Assembly (NCBI GenBank): GCA_040381035.1
Contig: JBEIHY010000019.1
Location: 1-48,055, forward strand
From: REEB506 sp040381035
Lineage (GTDB): Bacteria; Pseudomonadota; Alphaproteobacteria; Caulobacterales; Aquidulcibacteraceae
DNA: 48,055 nucleotides
Direction of reading: 5' to 3'
Both the position numbers and the translations under genes were made by a program. Positions 34,959-44,474 of the stretch are shown here, piece after piece (positions within the stretch are counted from its first letter, which is position 1; every line of letters starts with the position of its first letter). The notes beneath the pieces were generated by a model. It was not told the DNA's origin, searched no databases, and saw nothing but the letters and a program-made list of their open reading frames with translations.

Positions 34959-35446
34959 GGCTGCGGCAGCTCCGCTTTCATCGCGGCGAACTCACATTCG
35001 CAGGCCAATTCGCCATTCACTTCCGCGCGGCCGCGGAACTTGAAGATATTGCGGCGGTGAAACAGAACCTCCACCAACATGACCAGCACGTCGCCCGGTC
35101 GCACAGGGCGGCGGAAGCGGGCATTGTCGACGGACATGAACAGGATGGTGTTGAAGGCTGGATCGACATCGAGCGTTTTCGACATCAACAGCCCGCCGGT
35201 CTGGGCGATCGCTTCAATTTGCAGAACGCCCGGCATCACCGGATTGCCGGGAAAATGGCCGGGAAAGAACGGCTCATTGGCGGTGACGCATTTGATGCCG
35301 CGGATCGATTTGCCGGCGACAAAGGCTTCGGCGCGATCAATCAGCAACAAAGGATAGCGATGCGGCAGGCGACGCAGCACTTCATCGGGGCCAATTGCAA
35401 TTCCTGTTTCGACGCGTCCAACCGAACCGTCAGCTTCCGCCGCCAT
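34955..35446 (-). CDS. fabZ: 3-hydroxyacyl-ACP dehydratase FabZ
   Basis: A 163-residue hot-dog fold enzyme that dehydrates 3-hydroxyacyl-ACP in fatty acid elongation. The catalytic pair is His64 in P-G-H-F-P-G and Glu78 in Q-I-E-A-I-A-Q. It uses the same 3-hydroxyacyl-ACP pool as LpxA and LpxD, which explains its place between them and matches the usual lpxD-fabZ-lpxA order. Its start overlaps the lpxD end by 17 bases. Confidence 0.97.
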   Translation of the reverse strand: MAAEADGSVGRVETGIAIGPDEVLRRLPHRYPLLLIDRAEAFVAGKSIRGIKCVTANEPFFPGHFPGNPVMPGVLQIEAIAQTGGLLMSKTLDVDPAFNTILFMSVDNARFRRPVRPGDVLVMLVEVLFHRRNIFKFRGRAEVNGELACECEFAAMKAELPQP

Positions 35447-36437
35447 CCTTGGTTCCTTTCACGGCGCGCGTCAGCCAAGCTTGCTCGCGCATCCATTGGC
35501 GCACCGGCTTGGCCAGATAGCCGCCCCAGGTCGCGCCCGCAGGAACGTCATGCATGACCGCTGAAGCCGCCGCAAGCGTCGCCCCGTCGCCGACGGTCAA
35601 ATGGTCGGCCACGCCAACCCGGCCGCCCATGGTTACACCGTCACCGACCCGGCTAGAGCCCGACACGCCGGAATAGGCCGCGAACACGCCGCCGCGCCCA
35701 ACCACGACATTGTGTGCGATCTGGCAGAGATTATCGAGCTTGGTGTCTTCGCCGATAATCGTGTCGTCAAAGGCGCCGCGATCGACCGTCGTATTAGCCC
35801 CGATGACGACCCGATCTTGGAGAATGACCCGCCCGAATTGCGGCACATCGACCGGCCCGTTTGGTCCGCGGGCGACCCCGAAACCGGCTTGGCCAATGAC
35901 CGCGCCGGCGAAAATCTGCACTTCGTCACCGAGCAGCGCGAAGCCGACCACGGCATTGGCGCCAATCCGGCAAGCGCGCCCGATCGCCACCCCTGGCCCG
36001 ATCACGGCGTTCGGCGCAATCAGGGCGCCGGCGCCAATTTCGGCATCAGGCCCAATCACCGCGCCGGGTCCGATGACGGCGCCAGGCTCGATCTTGGCGC
36101 TGGCGGCGATCGCTGCACCGTCGGTTTGAAACGCGCGCTCTTGGATCAGCTGCTTGGCGGCTTGGGAAAACATCGCCCGCGGATAGCGCGTGACCGCCAA
36201 TGTCGCCCCTGGCGGGCAGCGATCGACCTGGTCTGGTTTGACAAAGATCAATCCCGCCGCGGTGTCGACCGGATGATTGCCGCGCCCCTCCAGGAAGGAA
36301 AACGCACTGGCGTCTGCCCCCGATAAGGAAGAAGCGACGGCAAGCATGCGCCCGCCGTCGCCCCTGATTTCGCACCCTGGCGCCACCTCCGCCGCGGTCC
36401 GCGGCGGGCCGAGCGTGTAGAAGCGCAGATCAATCAT
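35430..36437 (-). CDS. lpxD: UDP-3-O-acylglucosamine N-acyltransferase
   Basis: A 335-residue hexapeptide-repeat acyltransferase that adds the second acyl chain in lipid A synthesis. The N-terminal uridine-binding domain (about residues 1-100) is followed by a long run of I-G-x-x-x-x repeats. The catalytic histidine is in Q-I-A-H-N-V near residue 236. I place the start at the ATG at 36437 (MIDLRFYTLG); the longer frame upstream overlaps the OmpH/Skp gene and is not family-like. One base separates it from the preceding stop. Confidence 0.95.
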   Translation of the reverse strand: MIDLRFYTLGPPRTAAEVAPGCEIRGDGGRMLAVASSLSGADASAFSFLEGRGNHPVDTAAGLIFVKPDQVDRCPPGATLAVTRYPRAMFSQAAKQLIQERAFQTDGAAIAASAKIEPGAVIGPGAVIGPDAEIGAGALIAPNAVIGPGVAIGRACRIGANAVVGFALLGDEVQIFAGAVIGQAGFGVARGPNGPVDVPQFGRVILQDRVVIGANTTVDRGAFDDTIIGEDTKLDNLCQIAHNVVVGRGGVFAAYSGVSGSSRVGDGVTMGGRVGVADHLTVGDGATLAAASAVMHDVPAGATWGGYLAKPVRQWMREQAWLTRAVKGTKDGGGS

Positions 36438-36438
36438 T

Positions 36439-37134
36439 TTACTGTTGCGGCATGCGTTGACGCGTGACCGCAATGGCCGGCGTGCGGCTGTTGAGGCGGC
36501 TGATGACATCGCCAGTGATGTCCACGCTGGCGGCATTGGCGATCAGCTGGTCCTTATCGACGATAATGACGGCGCCGCGGGCGGTCATGGCGTCCTGGGC
36601 GGCGGCGCGAATGGCGTTGCCGAGGTCTTGGTTGGCCTTCTGGGCGGTCGCTTGCAGCTCAACTTGAACGCGGCGCTGACGCACTTGCTGGGCTTCGATG
36701 CGGCGGCTGAGCGCTTCCAAGCGCGTGCGCAAAGCCGGGTTCTTGCCGGCTTCTTCGTTGAGCGAGCGCAGCATTTCATTTTGCACTTGCTGGGCTTGTT
36801 CGGCCTGAGCGCGATCCATCTGCTGGGCATTGGCCAATTGCTTGTCCAGCGCGTCAATCCGCTGCTTCAGCGCCGGATTTGCGGAGAGCAATGTGGCGCG
36901 GATCGATTGCCATTCGTTATTGATCGCTGCGCCTTCCGGCTTCAGCTCGTTCTCGACTTGCTGCACAACGGCCTGAATGCCGCTTTGCGTGCTCTTGCCG
37001 GCAGCCGACTCTTCGGCCACCCGGCCAAGATCAACCACCGCAATCGGCGCGCTCGACTGCGCCGAAGCCGGCGTGGCGGCAAGCAGCGACAGGGCAAACC
37101 CGGAGGCCAGCGCCAACGACTTCATAAACTTCAT
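36439..37134 (-). CDS. OmpH/Skp family periplasmic chaperone
   Basis: A 231-residue exported protein. The signal peptide (K-F-M-K-S-L-A-L-A-S-G-F-A-L-S-L-L) ends around A-S-A-Q-S. After I-A-V-V-D-L-G-R-V, a long charged and glutamine-rich stretch is predicted to form the coiled-coil arms typical of Skp (about residues 50-170). Skp holds unfolded outer-membrane proteins on their way to the Bam complex, which suits its place directly after bamA. An ATG three codons downstream (37125) is an alternative start. Confidence 0.92.
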   Translation of the reverse strand: MKFMKSLALASGFALSLLAATPASAQSSAPIAVVDLGRVAEESAAGKSTQSGIQAVVQQVENELKPEGAAINNEWQSIRATLLSANPALKQRIDALDKQLANAQQMDRAQAEQAQQVQNEMLRSLNEEAGKNPALRTRLEALSRRIEAQQVRQRRVQVELQATAQKANQDLGNAIRAAAQDAMTARGAVIIVDKDQLIANAASVDITGDVISRLNSRTPAIAVTRQRMPQQ

Positions 37135-37185
37135 ATTAATACCCCAATAATGGCCGCCCGAGACGCCAGTGCGGCAAATCGCGTG

Positions 37186-37232
37186 AACCGCCCATGCGGC
37201 TCTATCCCCTGGACTACCGGCGGTTTAGCCGC
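37186..37232. repeat. Overlapping inverted repeats between bamA and the Skp gene
   Basis: In the 147-base gap between bamA and the skp-like gene two inverted repeats interleave: AACCGCC (37186-37192) with GGCGGTT (37219-37225), and GCGGCT (37196-37201) with AGCCGC (37227-37232). The two stems cannot form together. They may be a terminator-like or processing element, but no T-run is present. Confidence 0.35.
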
Positions 37233-37281
37233 TCCATGGCGCCCGAATTATGACAATCTGGCCAGCCGACGCAGTCGGATA

Positions 37282-39759
37282 TCAGAACTTGGTGCGCGTG
37301 GAGAAGCGGAACGACTTGGCGCGGTCATACTCTTCTTTGGCCAGCGGGTGGGCAAAGTCGAACTGGACCGGGCCAAAGGGGCTATCCCAGAAGACCGACA
37401 AGCCTGTCGTTGCGCGCAAGCCAAAAGTGTCACGCGCAAACAGGGTCGACACCTCGCCCGTGGTCGGATCGGTAAAGGTGCTGACCTTCTTGTCTCGGCT
37501 GTCGAGCAGGCCGACGGCCCCAAAATCCAGGAACAGCGCTCCGCCGACGCCGAATTCTTTCGGCAGCGGGGTTGGGAATTCCAGCTGCAAGGAGCCGATG
37601 GCATAGGCGTTACCGCCAAGCGCGTCTTGGTTGAACGTCTGAACCGTCCCTGTTGCGGGATCACGCACCGTCAAGATTTGGCGCGGGCCGAGGCCGGCAA
37701 CGTCAAAGCCGCGAAACGAGGAGCCGCCCTTGAAGAAGCGGTCATTGATCCGAACCTGATCGTCGCCCCAGCCGAGCACATAGCCGGCGCTCATATTGAA
37801 GCTGGCAATGACATCCGGCAGCAAGCCCCGATAGACACCGCCTTCCAGTTCCGTCCGCAGATACTTCACTTCACCGCCAAGGCCGGCAAAGTCCTGGCGC
37901 AGAGACAAGTCAAAGCCGCGGGTGGCTTTAACCGGGTCGTTGCGGCGGTCCCAGTTGAAGGCGTAGCCCAACACGGACGTCAAGAACTGGCCCTCCTGGG
38001 CGCAGATCAGGGCCGGATTAGACGTGATGCTCGGATCGCAGATCAAGCTCGACACTTTGGTGTCGTCCTGGCGCAAGAAATAGGTCAGGCCGAGGCTGGT
38101 CGTGTCGGTGATCGGAAAGCCGGCGCGCAGGCCCATTCCCGTCGATTGGTTCTCAAATGAGGATTCGTCGAGGAAGTCGGTGCGCAGCGAGAACGCTTCG
38201 ATCCCGGCCGACAGATTGCGGCCAAGGAAACGCGGCTCAGTGAAGCGGGCGTCAATCTGCTGGCGACGCTGGCTGGTGGACGCGCGCAGACGCAAAAACT
38301 GGCCGCGGCCGAGCAGATTGCGCTGCGTGACCGAAACATCGAACAAGAAACTGTCCGACGAGGAATAGCCGGCGGCAAAGGCCAATTCGCCGGTGGAGTC
38401 TTCGGTGACTTTGACTTCCACGACCGAACGATCCGGCTCGCTGCCCGGCTTGTCCTCGACCTCGACATCTTTGAAGAAGCCTAAGCCCCGGATGCGTCCC
38501 CGCGAGCGATCGAGCAGAACGCGGTTGAACGCGTCGCCTTCAACCAAACGGATCTCGCGGCGGATGACGGGATCAAGCGTGGTGCTGTTGCCGACAATAT
38601 CGATCCGCTCGACAAAAACGCGCGGGCCTTCATTAACCTCAAAGGTGATGTTGACCTTGCGGCCATCGCGGTCGCGTTCCACGCGCGGGCGCACCTCAAC
38701 GCTGGCATAGCCCCCGGCGCCGGCGGCAAACGTGATCGCGTCGATCGATTTTTCAACCGCTTCGCCGCGGAATTGGCTGCCTTCCACAATCGGGATCACG
38801 GCCTTGAGCAGAACCGGATCGACCTTGGAAAGCTTGGTTTCGACATTGATTTTGCCGAAATCGTATTTTTGGCCTTCGTCGACCGTGAAGGTGATGAAAA
38901 AGTCTTTCTGGTCGGGCGTGAGTTCGGCCACCGCGGAAACGACGCGGAAATCGGCATAACCCTGGTTGGTGTAGAACTGGCGCAGCTTTTCGCGATCAAA
39001 CTCAAGCCGATCTGGATCATAATTGTCGTTGCGGCTGAAAAATTTCCACCAGCGCGACGGCTCCGTCAGGATCGCGTCCTGCAAGTCGCGGTCGCTGAAT
39101 TGCTTGTTGCCGAGGAAATTGACGCTGCGCACCCCGGTGACCGGGCCCTCGTCGATCTCGAAGATCAAATCGACTCGGTTCTGATCGAGCTGGCGCACCT
39201 GGGGTGTAATCGCGGCGGCAAAGCGGCCGGAGCGACGATAGAGCTCAACGATGCGCTGCACATCGGCCTGGGCGCGGGCGGCAGTGAACACCGAACGCGG
39301 CTTGGCTTGGATTTCCTTCTGAAGGTCTTCTTCTTTGAGGGCGCGCACGCCCTCAAACAACACCCGGCTGACAATCGGGTTTTCGGCAACCGTAACGACC
39401 AGGTCGCCATTGCGCTCACTGACTTCGACATTGGCGAACAGGCCGGTGGCGAACAGCGACTTGATCGATTGGTCGATGCGTTCGGAATCGATCGGATCGC
39501 CCGGCCGAATGGCGAGATAGGACACCACCGTGGCGGACTCGATCCGCTGATTGCCCTCAACCAGGATGCGGCCCACCACATTGGGCGCAACCTGCGCCGG
39601 CGCGGGCGCCGGCTGGGCCGGCCGACCTGTCACGGGTTGGCCAGGCGCGGGCTGGGTGTCTTGAGCGAAGGCTTTGGCCGGCTCCAGCACAACGGCCCCG
39701 CTGCTGACGGCAGCGACGCTCACAGCGCCAAGGACGACTTCCCGGAATTTATGCTTCAT
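37282..39759 (-). CDS. bamA: Outer membrane protein assembly factor BamA
   Basis: The core insertase of the Bam complex, 825 residues. A signal peptide (V-V-L-G-A-V-S-V-A-A-V) ends near residue 32 and is followed by a short Pro/Ala/Gln linker. Five POTRA domains then fill roughly residues 50-420, and a 16-strand barrel extends to the C-terminal phenylalanine needed for its own insertion. The V-R-G-F/Y-type motif of the barrel appears as S-S-F-R-G-F-D. I place the start at the ATG at 39759 (MKHKFREVV), because a signal peptide follows directly; the frame continues to 39783. Confidence 0.96.
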   Translation of the reverse strand: MKHKFREVVLGAVSVAAVSSGAVVLEPAKAFAQDTQPAPGQPVTGRPAQPAPAPAQVAPNVVGRILVEGNQRIESATVVSYLAIRPGDPIDSERIDQSIKSLFATGLFANVEVSERNGDLVVTVAENPIVSRVLFEGVRALKEEDLQKEIQAKPRSVFTAARAQADVQRIVELYRRSGRFAAAITPQVRQLDQNRVDLIFEIDEGPVTGVRSVNFLGNKQFSDRDLQDAILTEPSRWWKFFSRNDNYDPDRLEFDREKLRQFYTNQGYADFRVVSAVAELTPDQKDFFITFTVDEGQKYDFGKINVETKLSKVDPVLLKAVIPIVEGSQFRGEAVEKSIDAITFAAGAGGYASVEVRPRVERDRDGRKVNITFEVNEGPRVFVERIDIVGNSTTLDPVIRREIRLVEGDAFNRVLLDRSRGRIRGLGFFKDVEVEDKPGSEPDRSVVEVKVTEDSTGELAFAAGYSSSDSFLFDVSVTQRNLLGRGQFLRLRASTSQRRQQIDARFTEPRFLGRNLSAGIEAFSLRTDFLDESSFENQSTGMGLRAGFPITDTTSLGLTYFLRQDDTKVSSLICDPSITSNPALICAQEGQFLTSVLGYAFNWDRRNDPVKATRGFDLSLRQDFAGLGGEVKYLRTELEGGVYRGLLPDVIASFNMSAGYVLGWGDDQVRINDRFFKGGSSFRGFDVAGLGPRQILTVRDPATGTVQTFNQDALGGNAYAIGSLQLEFPTPLPKEFGVGGALFLDFGAVGLLDSRDKKVSTFTDPTTGEVSTLFARDTFGLRATTGLSVFWDSPFGPVQFDFAHPLAKEEYDRAKSFRFSTRTKF

Positions 39760-39856
39760 ACCGGCCCCAAAGTCTCGCGGCACCCCTCAGCGCCGCGTTG
39801 TAGACAGCATCCAAAAACCAAAGACAAGCGCGCTGCGCTGTTCCAAGGCATCTTCA

Positions 39857-41065
39857 TCACGATCCGAGCAGCCGCTGGACGTCGTTCCATGTTGCGAAAA
39901 GAAACAAGGAAATCAACACGGCAAAACCAGCTTGGAACCCTATCTCTTGGGCCCGCGCGCTGAGCGGGCGACCGCGAACGGCCTCCACGCCATAGAACAA
40001 CAAATGCCCGCCATCCAGCACCGGCACTGGCAGCAAATTCACAAAACCAACCGCCACTGACAGAATCGCCGCCCATGTTGCGAGCCCTACAAAGACCGAT
40101 CCGAGGCGCTCCCAGATAGACAGCTGGGCGTCAGAATCGCCCCACGAACCTTGCAGAACTTTGCCTGATTGGTCAGCGATTCCCAATGGGCCAGACAAGT
40201 GTTTGGCCGTCGCCTGGCCCGTCACGATATTGCCAATATAGCTCACCGTGGATGCAATCAGGCCCCAGGTTTCCTGCGCGCCGGCGCCTATCGCTGCGAT
40301 CGGATTGAGCTTGCGGATATCCAGCTGGTCGCGCGGGATCGGAGCAGGCCCCACGCCCAACAGACCGATTTTGCTGTCCACGCCCGTGCGCGGATCGGTC
40401 CGTGTCGCAGATTTCGGCGTGGCTATCAGGCTGACTGCGGCCCCATCGCGGCTGACTTGCAGCCGCATCGCCGTGTCGGCTGAGCCTTGAATGATCTTCT
40501 GAAACGCACCCCATTCCTGGATCGATTGGTCATTGACGGCGATGACGACATCGCCGGGCTTCAACCCCGCAGCGGCCGCAGCCGAGCCTTCCGCCACAAC
40601 GCCAATGCGCGCCGGCTGGGCGGCGTAATCGGTATAGTTCTTGCCGATCAGCATGAATCCAAGGGCAAATACGAGGATCGAGAAAATGAAATTCGCCAGC
40701 GGCCCCGCCACAACCACAAAGGCGCGCACGCCCACCGGCTGGGCGTGAAACAGGCCGGCCTTACGGGCGGCGACCAAATCGGCGCCCTGCCCTTCGAGGT
40801 CCTGCGGTTTTGAGCTGATGGCGTCCGCGTCGCCCTTAAACTTGACATAGCCGCCCAGCGGCAGTGCGCCGATTTTCCAATCCACGCCGTGCTTGTCGCG
40901 CCAGGACAGCAAGGCCTTGCCGAAGCCGATCGAGAACGTGTCTATCGCCACCTTGCTCCAGCGGGCGGCCTGGAAGTGACCGAACTCATGCACGAACACC
41001 ACCACGCTGAGAACGAGCACGAACGCCCCGGCATAGATCAGGAAGTTCTGAAGCGCGTCGAGCAT
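39857..41065 (-). CDS. rseP: Site-2 (RIP) zinc metalloprotease RseP
   Basis: A 402-residue intramembrane protease. The zinc motif H-E-F-G-H is at residues 26-30 within the first membrane helix. The third ligand lies in V-L-D-G-G-H near residue 350. A central PDZ domain is visible (G-L-K-P-G-D-V-V-I-A-V-N-D). E. coli RseP cleaves the anti-sigma factor RseA during envelope stress and also clears signal peptides. No rseA-like gene is nearby. Located between dxr and bamA as usual. Confidence 0.95.
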   Translation of the reverse strand: MLDALQNFLIYAGAFVLVLSVVVFVHEFGHFQAARWSKVAIDTFSIGFGKALLSWRDKHGVDWKIGALPLGGYVKFKGDADAISSKPQDLEGQGADLVAARKAGLFHAQPVGVRAFVVVAGPLANFIFSILVFALGFMLIGKNYTDYAAQPARIGVVAEGSAAAAAGLKPGDVVIAVNDQSIQEWGAFQKIIQGSADTAMRLQVSRDGAAVSLIATPKSATRTDPRTGVDSKIGLLGVGPAPIPRDQLDIRKLNPIAAIGAGAQETWGLIASTVSYIGNIVTGQATAKHLSGPLGIADQSGKVLQGSWGDSDAQLSIWERLGSVFVGLATWAAILSVAVGFVNLLPVPVLDGGHLLFYGVEAVRGRPLSARAQEIGFQAGFAVLISLFLFATWNDVQRLLGS

Positions 41066-41096
41066 GGACCATCCTTTGTTGTGTGTCAGTCATTCG

Positions 41097-42287
41097 TCAA
41101 GGCGACGACCTGACGAGCGAATCGCGCGCCATTTGCCGCGCACGAGCATCCACCGCAAGCACGTCACCAAAGCATGAAGGCGGAATTGCGAACCAGCCCC
41201 CGCGCGCAGCCTCGTTCAACACGCGGTCAACAATCGCCGTGATTTCGAGAAATCCAATCCGGTTGTCCAAGAAGGCCGCCACGGCCGTCTCATTGGCGGC
41301 ATTGAGCACGGCGGGCGCAGCCCCGCCAGCAGCAAACGCCTCCCGGGCGAGCCGGAGGGCCGGGAACTTGGCGGTGTCGGGCGGGGCAAACTCAAGGCTC
41401 GCCCAGGCGGAAAGATCAAGTCGCTTGGTCGCGACCGGCTTGCGCGCCGGCCATGCCAACGCATAAGCGATCGGCACGCGCATATCCGGCTCCGACAATT
41501 GCGCCAACACCGATCCATCGACATATGCCACCAGGCTGTGAACGATGGCCTGTGGATGCACAACCACATCGATCCGGGTTTCCGGCAGGCCGAAGAGATA
41601 CCCGGCCTCGATCAGCTCAAGGCCCTTGTTCATCAAAGTGGCGCTGTCGACTGAGATTTTGGCGCCCATCTTCCAACGCGGATGATTGATCGCTTGCGCC
41701 GGCGTCACCGCCGCCATGGCCGCTGCGCTCAGTGTGCGAAACGGCCCACCCGTGGCGGTGAGGATCAGCTTTTCAACGGCATCGGGATGGGTGAGAACCT
41801 GGAAGATAGCGTTGTGTTCACTGTCGACTGGCAACAGTGTGGCGCCCGATTGGCGCGCCGTTTCCAACACCAACGGTCCGGCACAGACGAGGCATTCCTT
41901 ATTGGCCAAAGCCACGGTGGAGCCGCGCCGGATCACGGCAAGCGTCGGCTCCAAAGCCGCCGCCCCAACGATCGCCGACATCACCCAATCGGCGTTGCGG
42001 GCGCCGGCCTCGATCAGCGCCTCTGGGCCTGCGCTGACCTCTGCGTCCAAGCCGGCAGCGCTGGCGGCCGCGCGCAGATCGTCTAAGGAGGCACGGTCAG
42101 CGACCGCCAAGAAACGCGGTCGCAACAGCTTGGCGCGCGCGATCAGCACATCAATGCGCCCGCCGCCGGTCAAAGCTTCTACTTCATAAGCTCCGGGCTC
42201 GCGCGCCATCCATTCAGCCAAGACCGCGGTGGTCGACTCGCCAATCGAGCCCGTCGCGCCGAGAATGGAGACCCGTCGCGCGTTCAT
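41097..42287 (-). CDS. dxr: 1-deoxy-D-xylulose-5-phosphate reductoisomerase
   Basis: Second enzyme of the MEP isoprenoid pathway, NADPH-dependent, 396 residues. It opens with the nucleotide-binding L-G-A-T-G-S-I-G-E-S-T. The metal and substrate site segment D-S-E-H-N-A-I-F-Q is near residue 155, and G-A-K-I-S-V-D-S-A-T-L-M-N-K-G-L-E is near residue 207. It supplies precursors for undecaprenyl phosphate made with UppS, encoded two genes upstream. It overlaps cdsA by four bases. Confidence 0.96.
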   Translation of the reverse strand: MNARRVSILGATGSIGESTTAVLAEWMAREPGAYEVEALTGGGRIDVLIARAKLLRPRFLAVADRASLDDLRAAASAAGLDAEVSAGPEALIEAGARNADWVMSAIVGAAALEPTLAVIRRGSTVALANKECLVCAGPLVLETARQSGATLLPVDSEHNAIFQVLTHPDAVEKLILTATGGPFRTLSAAAMAAVTPAQAINHPRWKMGAKISVDSATLMNKGLELIEAGYLFGLPETRIDVVVHPQAIVHSLVAYVDGSVLAQLSEPDMRVPIAYALAWPARKPVATKRLDLSAWASLEFAPPDTAKFPALRLAREAFAAGGAAPAVLNAANETAVAAFLDNRIGFLEITAIVDRVLNEAARGGWFAIPPSCFGDVLAVDARARQMARDSLVRSSP

Positions 42288-43117
42288 GCGGCGGCCGCAA
42301 AAAGCTGGGCTGTCAGCGCCGGCGCAATCGCCGCCAACAGGCCCAAACTCAAAGTCGCAAAGATCAGGCTGTCGAGGCGGTCAAGGACGCCGCCATGACC
42401 GGGAATTAAGCCGCTTGCGTCTTTCACGCCAAACCTCCGCTTGCACAGCGATTCAAACAAATCGCCCGCCAGCCCGATCACACCCAGCACCAAGCCGGCC
42501 AGCGCCCAGCCGGTCGCCGTGGCCTCGATCTGGGCGCCAAAGACTGATCCTGCCACGCCTGCGGCGAGTGCGCCACAAATCACGCCAGCCCATGTCTTGC
42601 GCGGCGACAAGCTTGGCGCCAGACGCGGTCCACCGATGAACCGGCCACCGAAATAGGCCGCAATGTCGGCGGCCCATATAACGGTAAACAGGCCAAGGAC
42701 AGCGATCAAACCCAGACCCGGCTCGCCGCGGATGGCCACCAGCGCTGCCGGCGCAAGCCCGATATAGGCCACCCCGAACGCTGCTTGTGCCCGCACCGTG
42801 ACCCCGCCGGCGCGGCGCATAAAGCTCACCAAAGCCGCCAGCGCCAAAGCGGCAACCGACACTTCAAACCGCCCCCAACTCGCCGCCATCACCGCCGCCA
42901 GCGCCCCGATAGCCGCGATCGCCCACGCCAAACCGCGCGGCGCCGGCTCGCTCATACGCACCCATTCAAAGCTCATCGCCGTCACCGCCGCGGCCGCCGC
43001 CGCCGCCAGCCATGGCCCGCCTGCGACCGCTGCAGCTACGCCCAACCCACCCAGCGTCAGCCCGGAGGCGACACGGATCAGCAGCTGATCGGCATGGGGA
43101 TCGGCCCAATCGCTCAT
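42284..43117 (-). CDS. cdsA: Phosphatidate cytidylyltransferase
   Basis: A 277-residue multi-pass membrane enzyme that makes CDP-diacylglycerol for phospholipid synthesis. About seven hydrophobic segments are visible. The CDS signature near the C-terminus is complete: K-R-R-F-G-V-K-D, then I-P-G-H-G-G-V-L-D-R-L-D-S. An upstream S-P-R-K-T-W-A-G segment is also conserved. It follows uppS by 18 bases and overlaps dxr. Confidence 0.95.
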   Translation of the reverse strand: MSDWADPHADQLLIRVASGLTLGGLGVAAAVAGGPWLAAAAAAAVTAMSFEWVRMSEPAPRGLAWAIAAIGALAAVMAASWGRFEVSVAALALAALVSFMRRAGGVTVRAQAAFGVAYIGLAPAALVAIRGEPGLGLIAVLGLFTVIWAADIAAYFGGRFIGGPRLAPSLSPRKTWAGVICGALAAGVAGSVFGAQIEATATGWALAGLVLGVIGLAGDLFESLCKRRFGVKDASGLIPGHGGVLDRLDSLIFATLSLGLLAAIAPALTAQLFAAAA

Positions 43118-43135
43118 CGGCCGGCGCGGGACCTG

Positions 43136-43870
43136 CTAGCCATTCACAGCGCCAAATCGGCGATTGCGGCCATGATATTCGCGCAAGGCCTGCTCGAAAG
43201 CGGCGCGGTTGAAGTCTGGCCACAGTACGTCCAGAAAGACGAACTCGGCATAGGCCGCCTGCCACAGTAGGAAGTTGGAAATCCGCTGCTCGCCACTGGT
43301 GCGGATGACCAGATCGGGATCGGGAAGATCGGCGGTGTCAAGATAGGCTGACAAAGTGGCGGCGGTGATTGCGTCGGGGGCCAAGGCGCCGCTTGCGGCG
43401 GCCTGGGCAATACGGCGCACGGCGCGCACGATCTCACTCTGTGCGCCGTAATTGAACGCGATGGTCAGGTGCAGCGCCTGATTGGCCTGGGTGCGGGCTT
43501 CGGCGCGTTCGATAATGTCGATGATGTCGGGGGTAAGCCCGTCGCGCTCTCCGATCACGCGAATGCGCACGCCTTCGCGGGCCAGCCGCTCCAGATCGCG
43601 CCCGACATAAAGCCGCAAGAGATCAAACAGCGCATTGACCTCATCGGGCGGACGGGTCCAGTTCTCGGTCGAGAAACCGTAGACGGTGAGGTAACTGACG
43701 CCCAATTGGCCGGCGGCCTCCACCGTCCGGCGCAAGGCCTCCACACCTTCGCTATGGCCAAAGGTGCGCGGCCGGCCGCGTTTCTCGGCCCAACGACCAT
43801 TGCCGTCCATGATGATCGCAACATGGCGCGGCCCGGCGGGGGGTGGGGTTTGGGCTGGCGCCTCGGTCAT
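43136..43870 (-). CDS. uppS: Undecaprenyl diphosphate synthase (isoprenyl transferase)
   Basis: A 244-residue cis-prenyltransferase producing the C55 carrier for peptidoglycan and polysaccharide assembly. The catalytic aspartate is Asp22 in I-I-M-D-G-N-G-R-W-A. F-S-T-E-N-W near residue 76 and R-T-S-G-E-Q-R-I-S-N-F-L near residue 195 bind diphosphate and define the family. The product would be the acceptor lipid for the glycosylphosphotransferase encoded at 12.9 kb. Confidence 0.96.
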   Translation of the reverse strand: MTEAPAQTPPPAGPRHVAIIMDGNGRWAEKRGRPRTFGHSEGVEALRRTVEAAGQLGVSYLTVYGFSTENWTRPPDEVNALFDLLRLYVGRDLERLAREGVRIRVIGERDGLTPDIIDIIERAEARTQANQALHLTIAFNYGAQSEIVRAVRRIAQAAASGALAPDAITAATLSAYLDTADLPDPDLVIRTSGEQRISNFLLWQAAYAEFVFLDVLWPDFNRAAFEQALREYHGRNRRFGAVNG

Positions 43871-43893
43871 AATTCACCTGGGCAAGCGCAGGC

Positions 43894-44460
43894 CTACACC
43901 TGCATGATCTCTTCTTCCTTTGTCTTGAGCGCGTCGTCCACGGATTTGATGTGTTGATCGGTGGCCTTTTGCACTTCGTCGGTATGCTTTTTGTGCTGGT
44001 CTTCGCTGATCGCGCGCTCTTTTTCGAGCTTCTTGAGCTGCTCCATGCCGTCGCGGCGGACATTGCGGATCGCCACCCGGGCGGCCTCGGCATATTTGGC
44101 GGCGAGCTTGGCCAGCTCCTTGCGGCGCTCTTCGTTTAAGGGCGGAATCGGGATGCGCAGCATCTGGCCTTCCACGATCGGATTGAGCCCAAGGCCGGCG
44201 GCGCGGATCGCCTTGTCCACCGCCGTCACCATTGCACGGTCCCACACTTGGACGCTCAGCATCCGCGGTTCCGGCGCGGTGATGGTGGCGACCTGGGTGA
44301 TCGGAGTGCTGGAGCCATAGGCGTCGACTTGTATCGGCTCGATCAGGCCCGAAGACGCCCGCCCGGTGCGCAGGCCGGCGAATTCCTGCTTCAGGGCCAC
44401 AAGCGCGCCATCCATGCGCTTCTTGATGTCGGCGAGATTGAACGGGGGTGTCGCGGGCAT
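43894..44460 (-). CDS. frr: Ribosome recycling factor
   Basis: A 188-residue L-shaped protein that splits post-termination ribosomes with EF-G. The conserved segments L-R-T-G-R-A-S, I-P-P-L-N-E-E-R-R-K-E-L and I-R-N-V-R-R-D are intact. Length is normal. It lies between pyrH and uppS, the usual order in this operon. Confidence 0.97.
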   Translation of the reverse strand: MPATPPFNLADIKKRMDGALVALKQEFAGLRTGRASSGLIEPIQVDAYGSSTPITQVATITAPEPRMLSVQVWDRAMVTAVDKAIRAAGLGLNPIVEGQMLRIPIPPLNEERRKELAKLAAKYAEAARVAIRNVRRDGMEQLKKLEKERAISEDQHKKHTDEVQKATDQHIKSVDDALKTKEEEIMQV

Positions 44461-44474
44461 GGGACGGTTTCCTT

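Noticed and set aside
36445..38160. A 571-codon plus-strand open frame
   Set aside because: It is antisense to the skp-like gene and bamA, which are clearly real.
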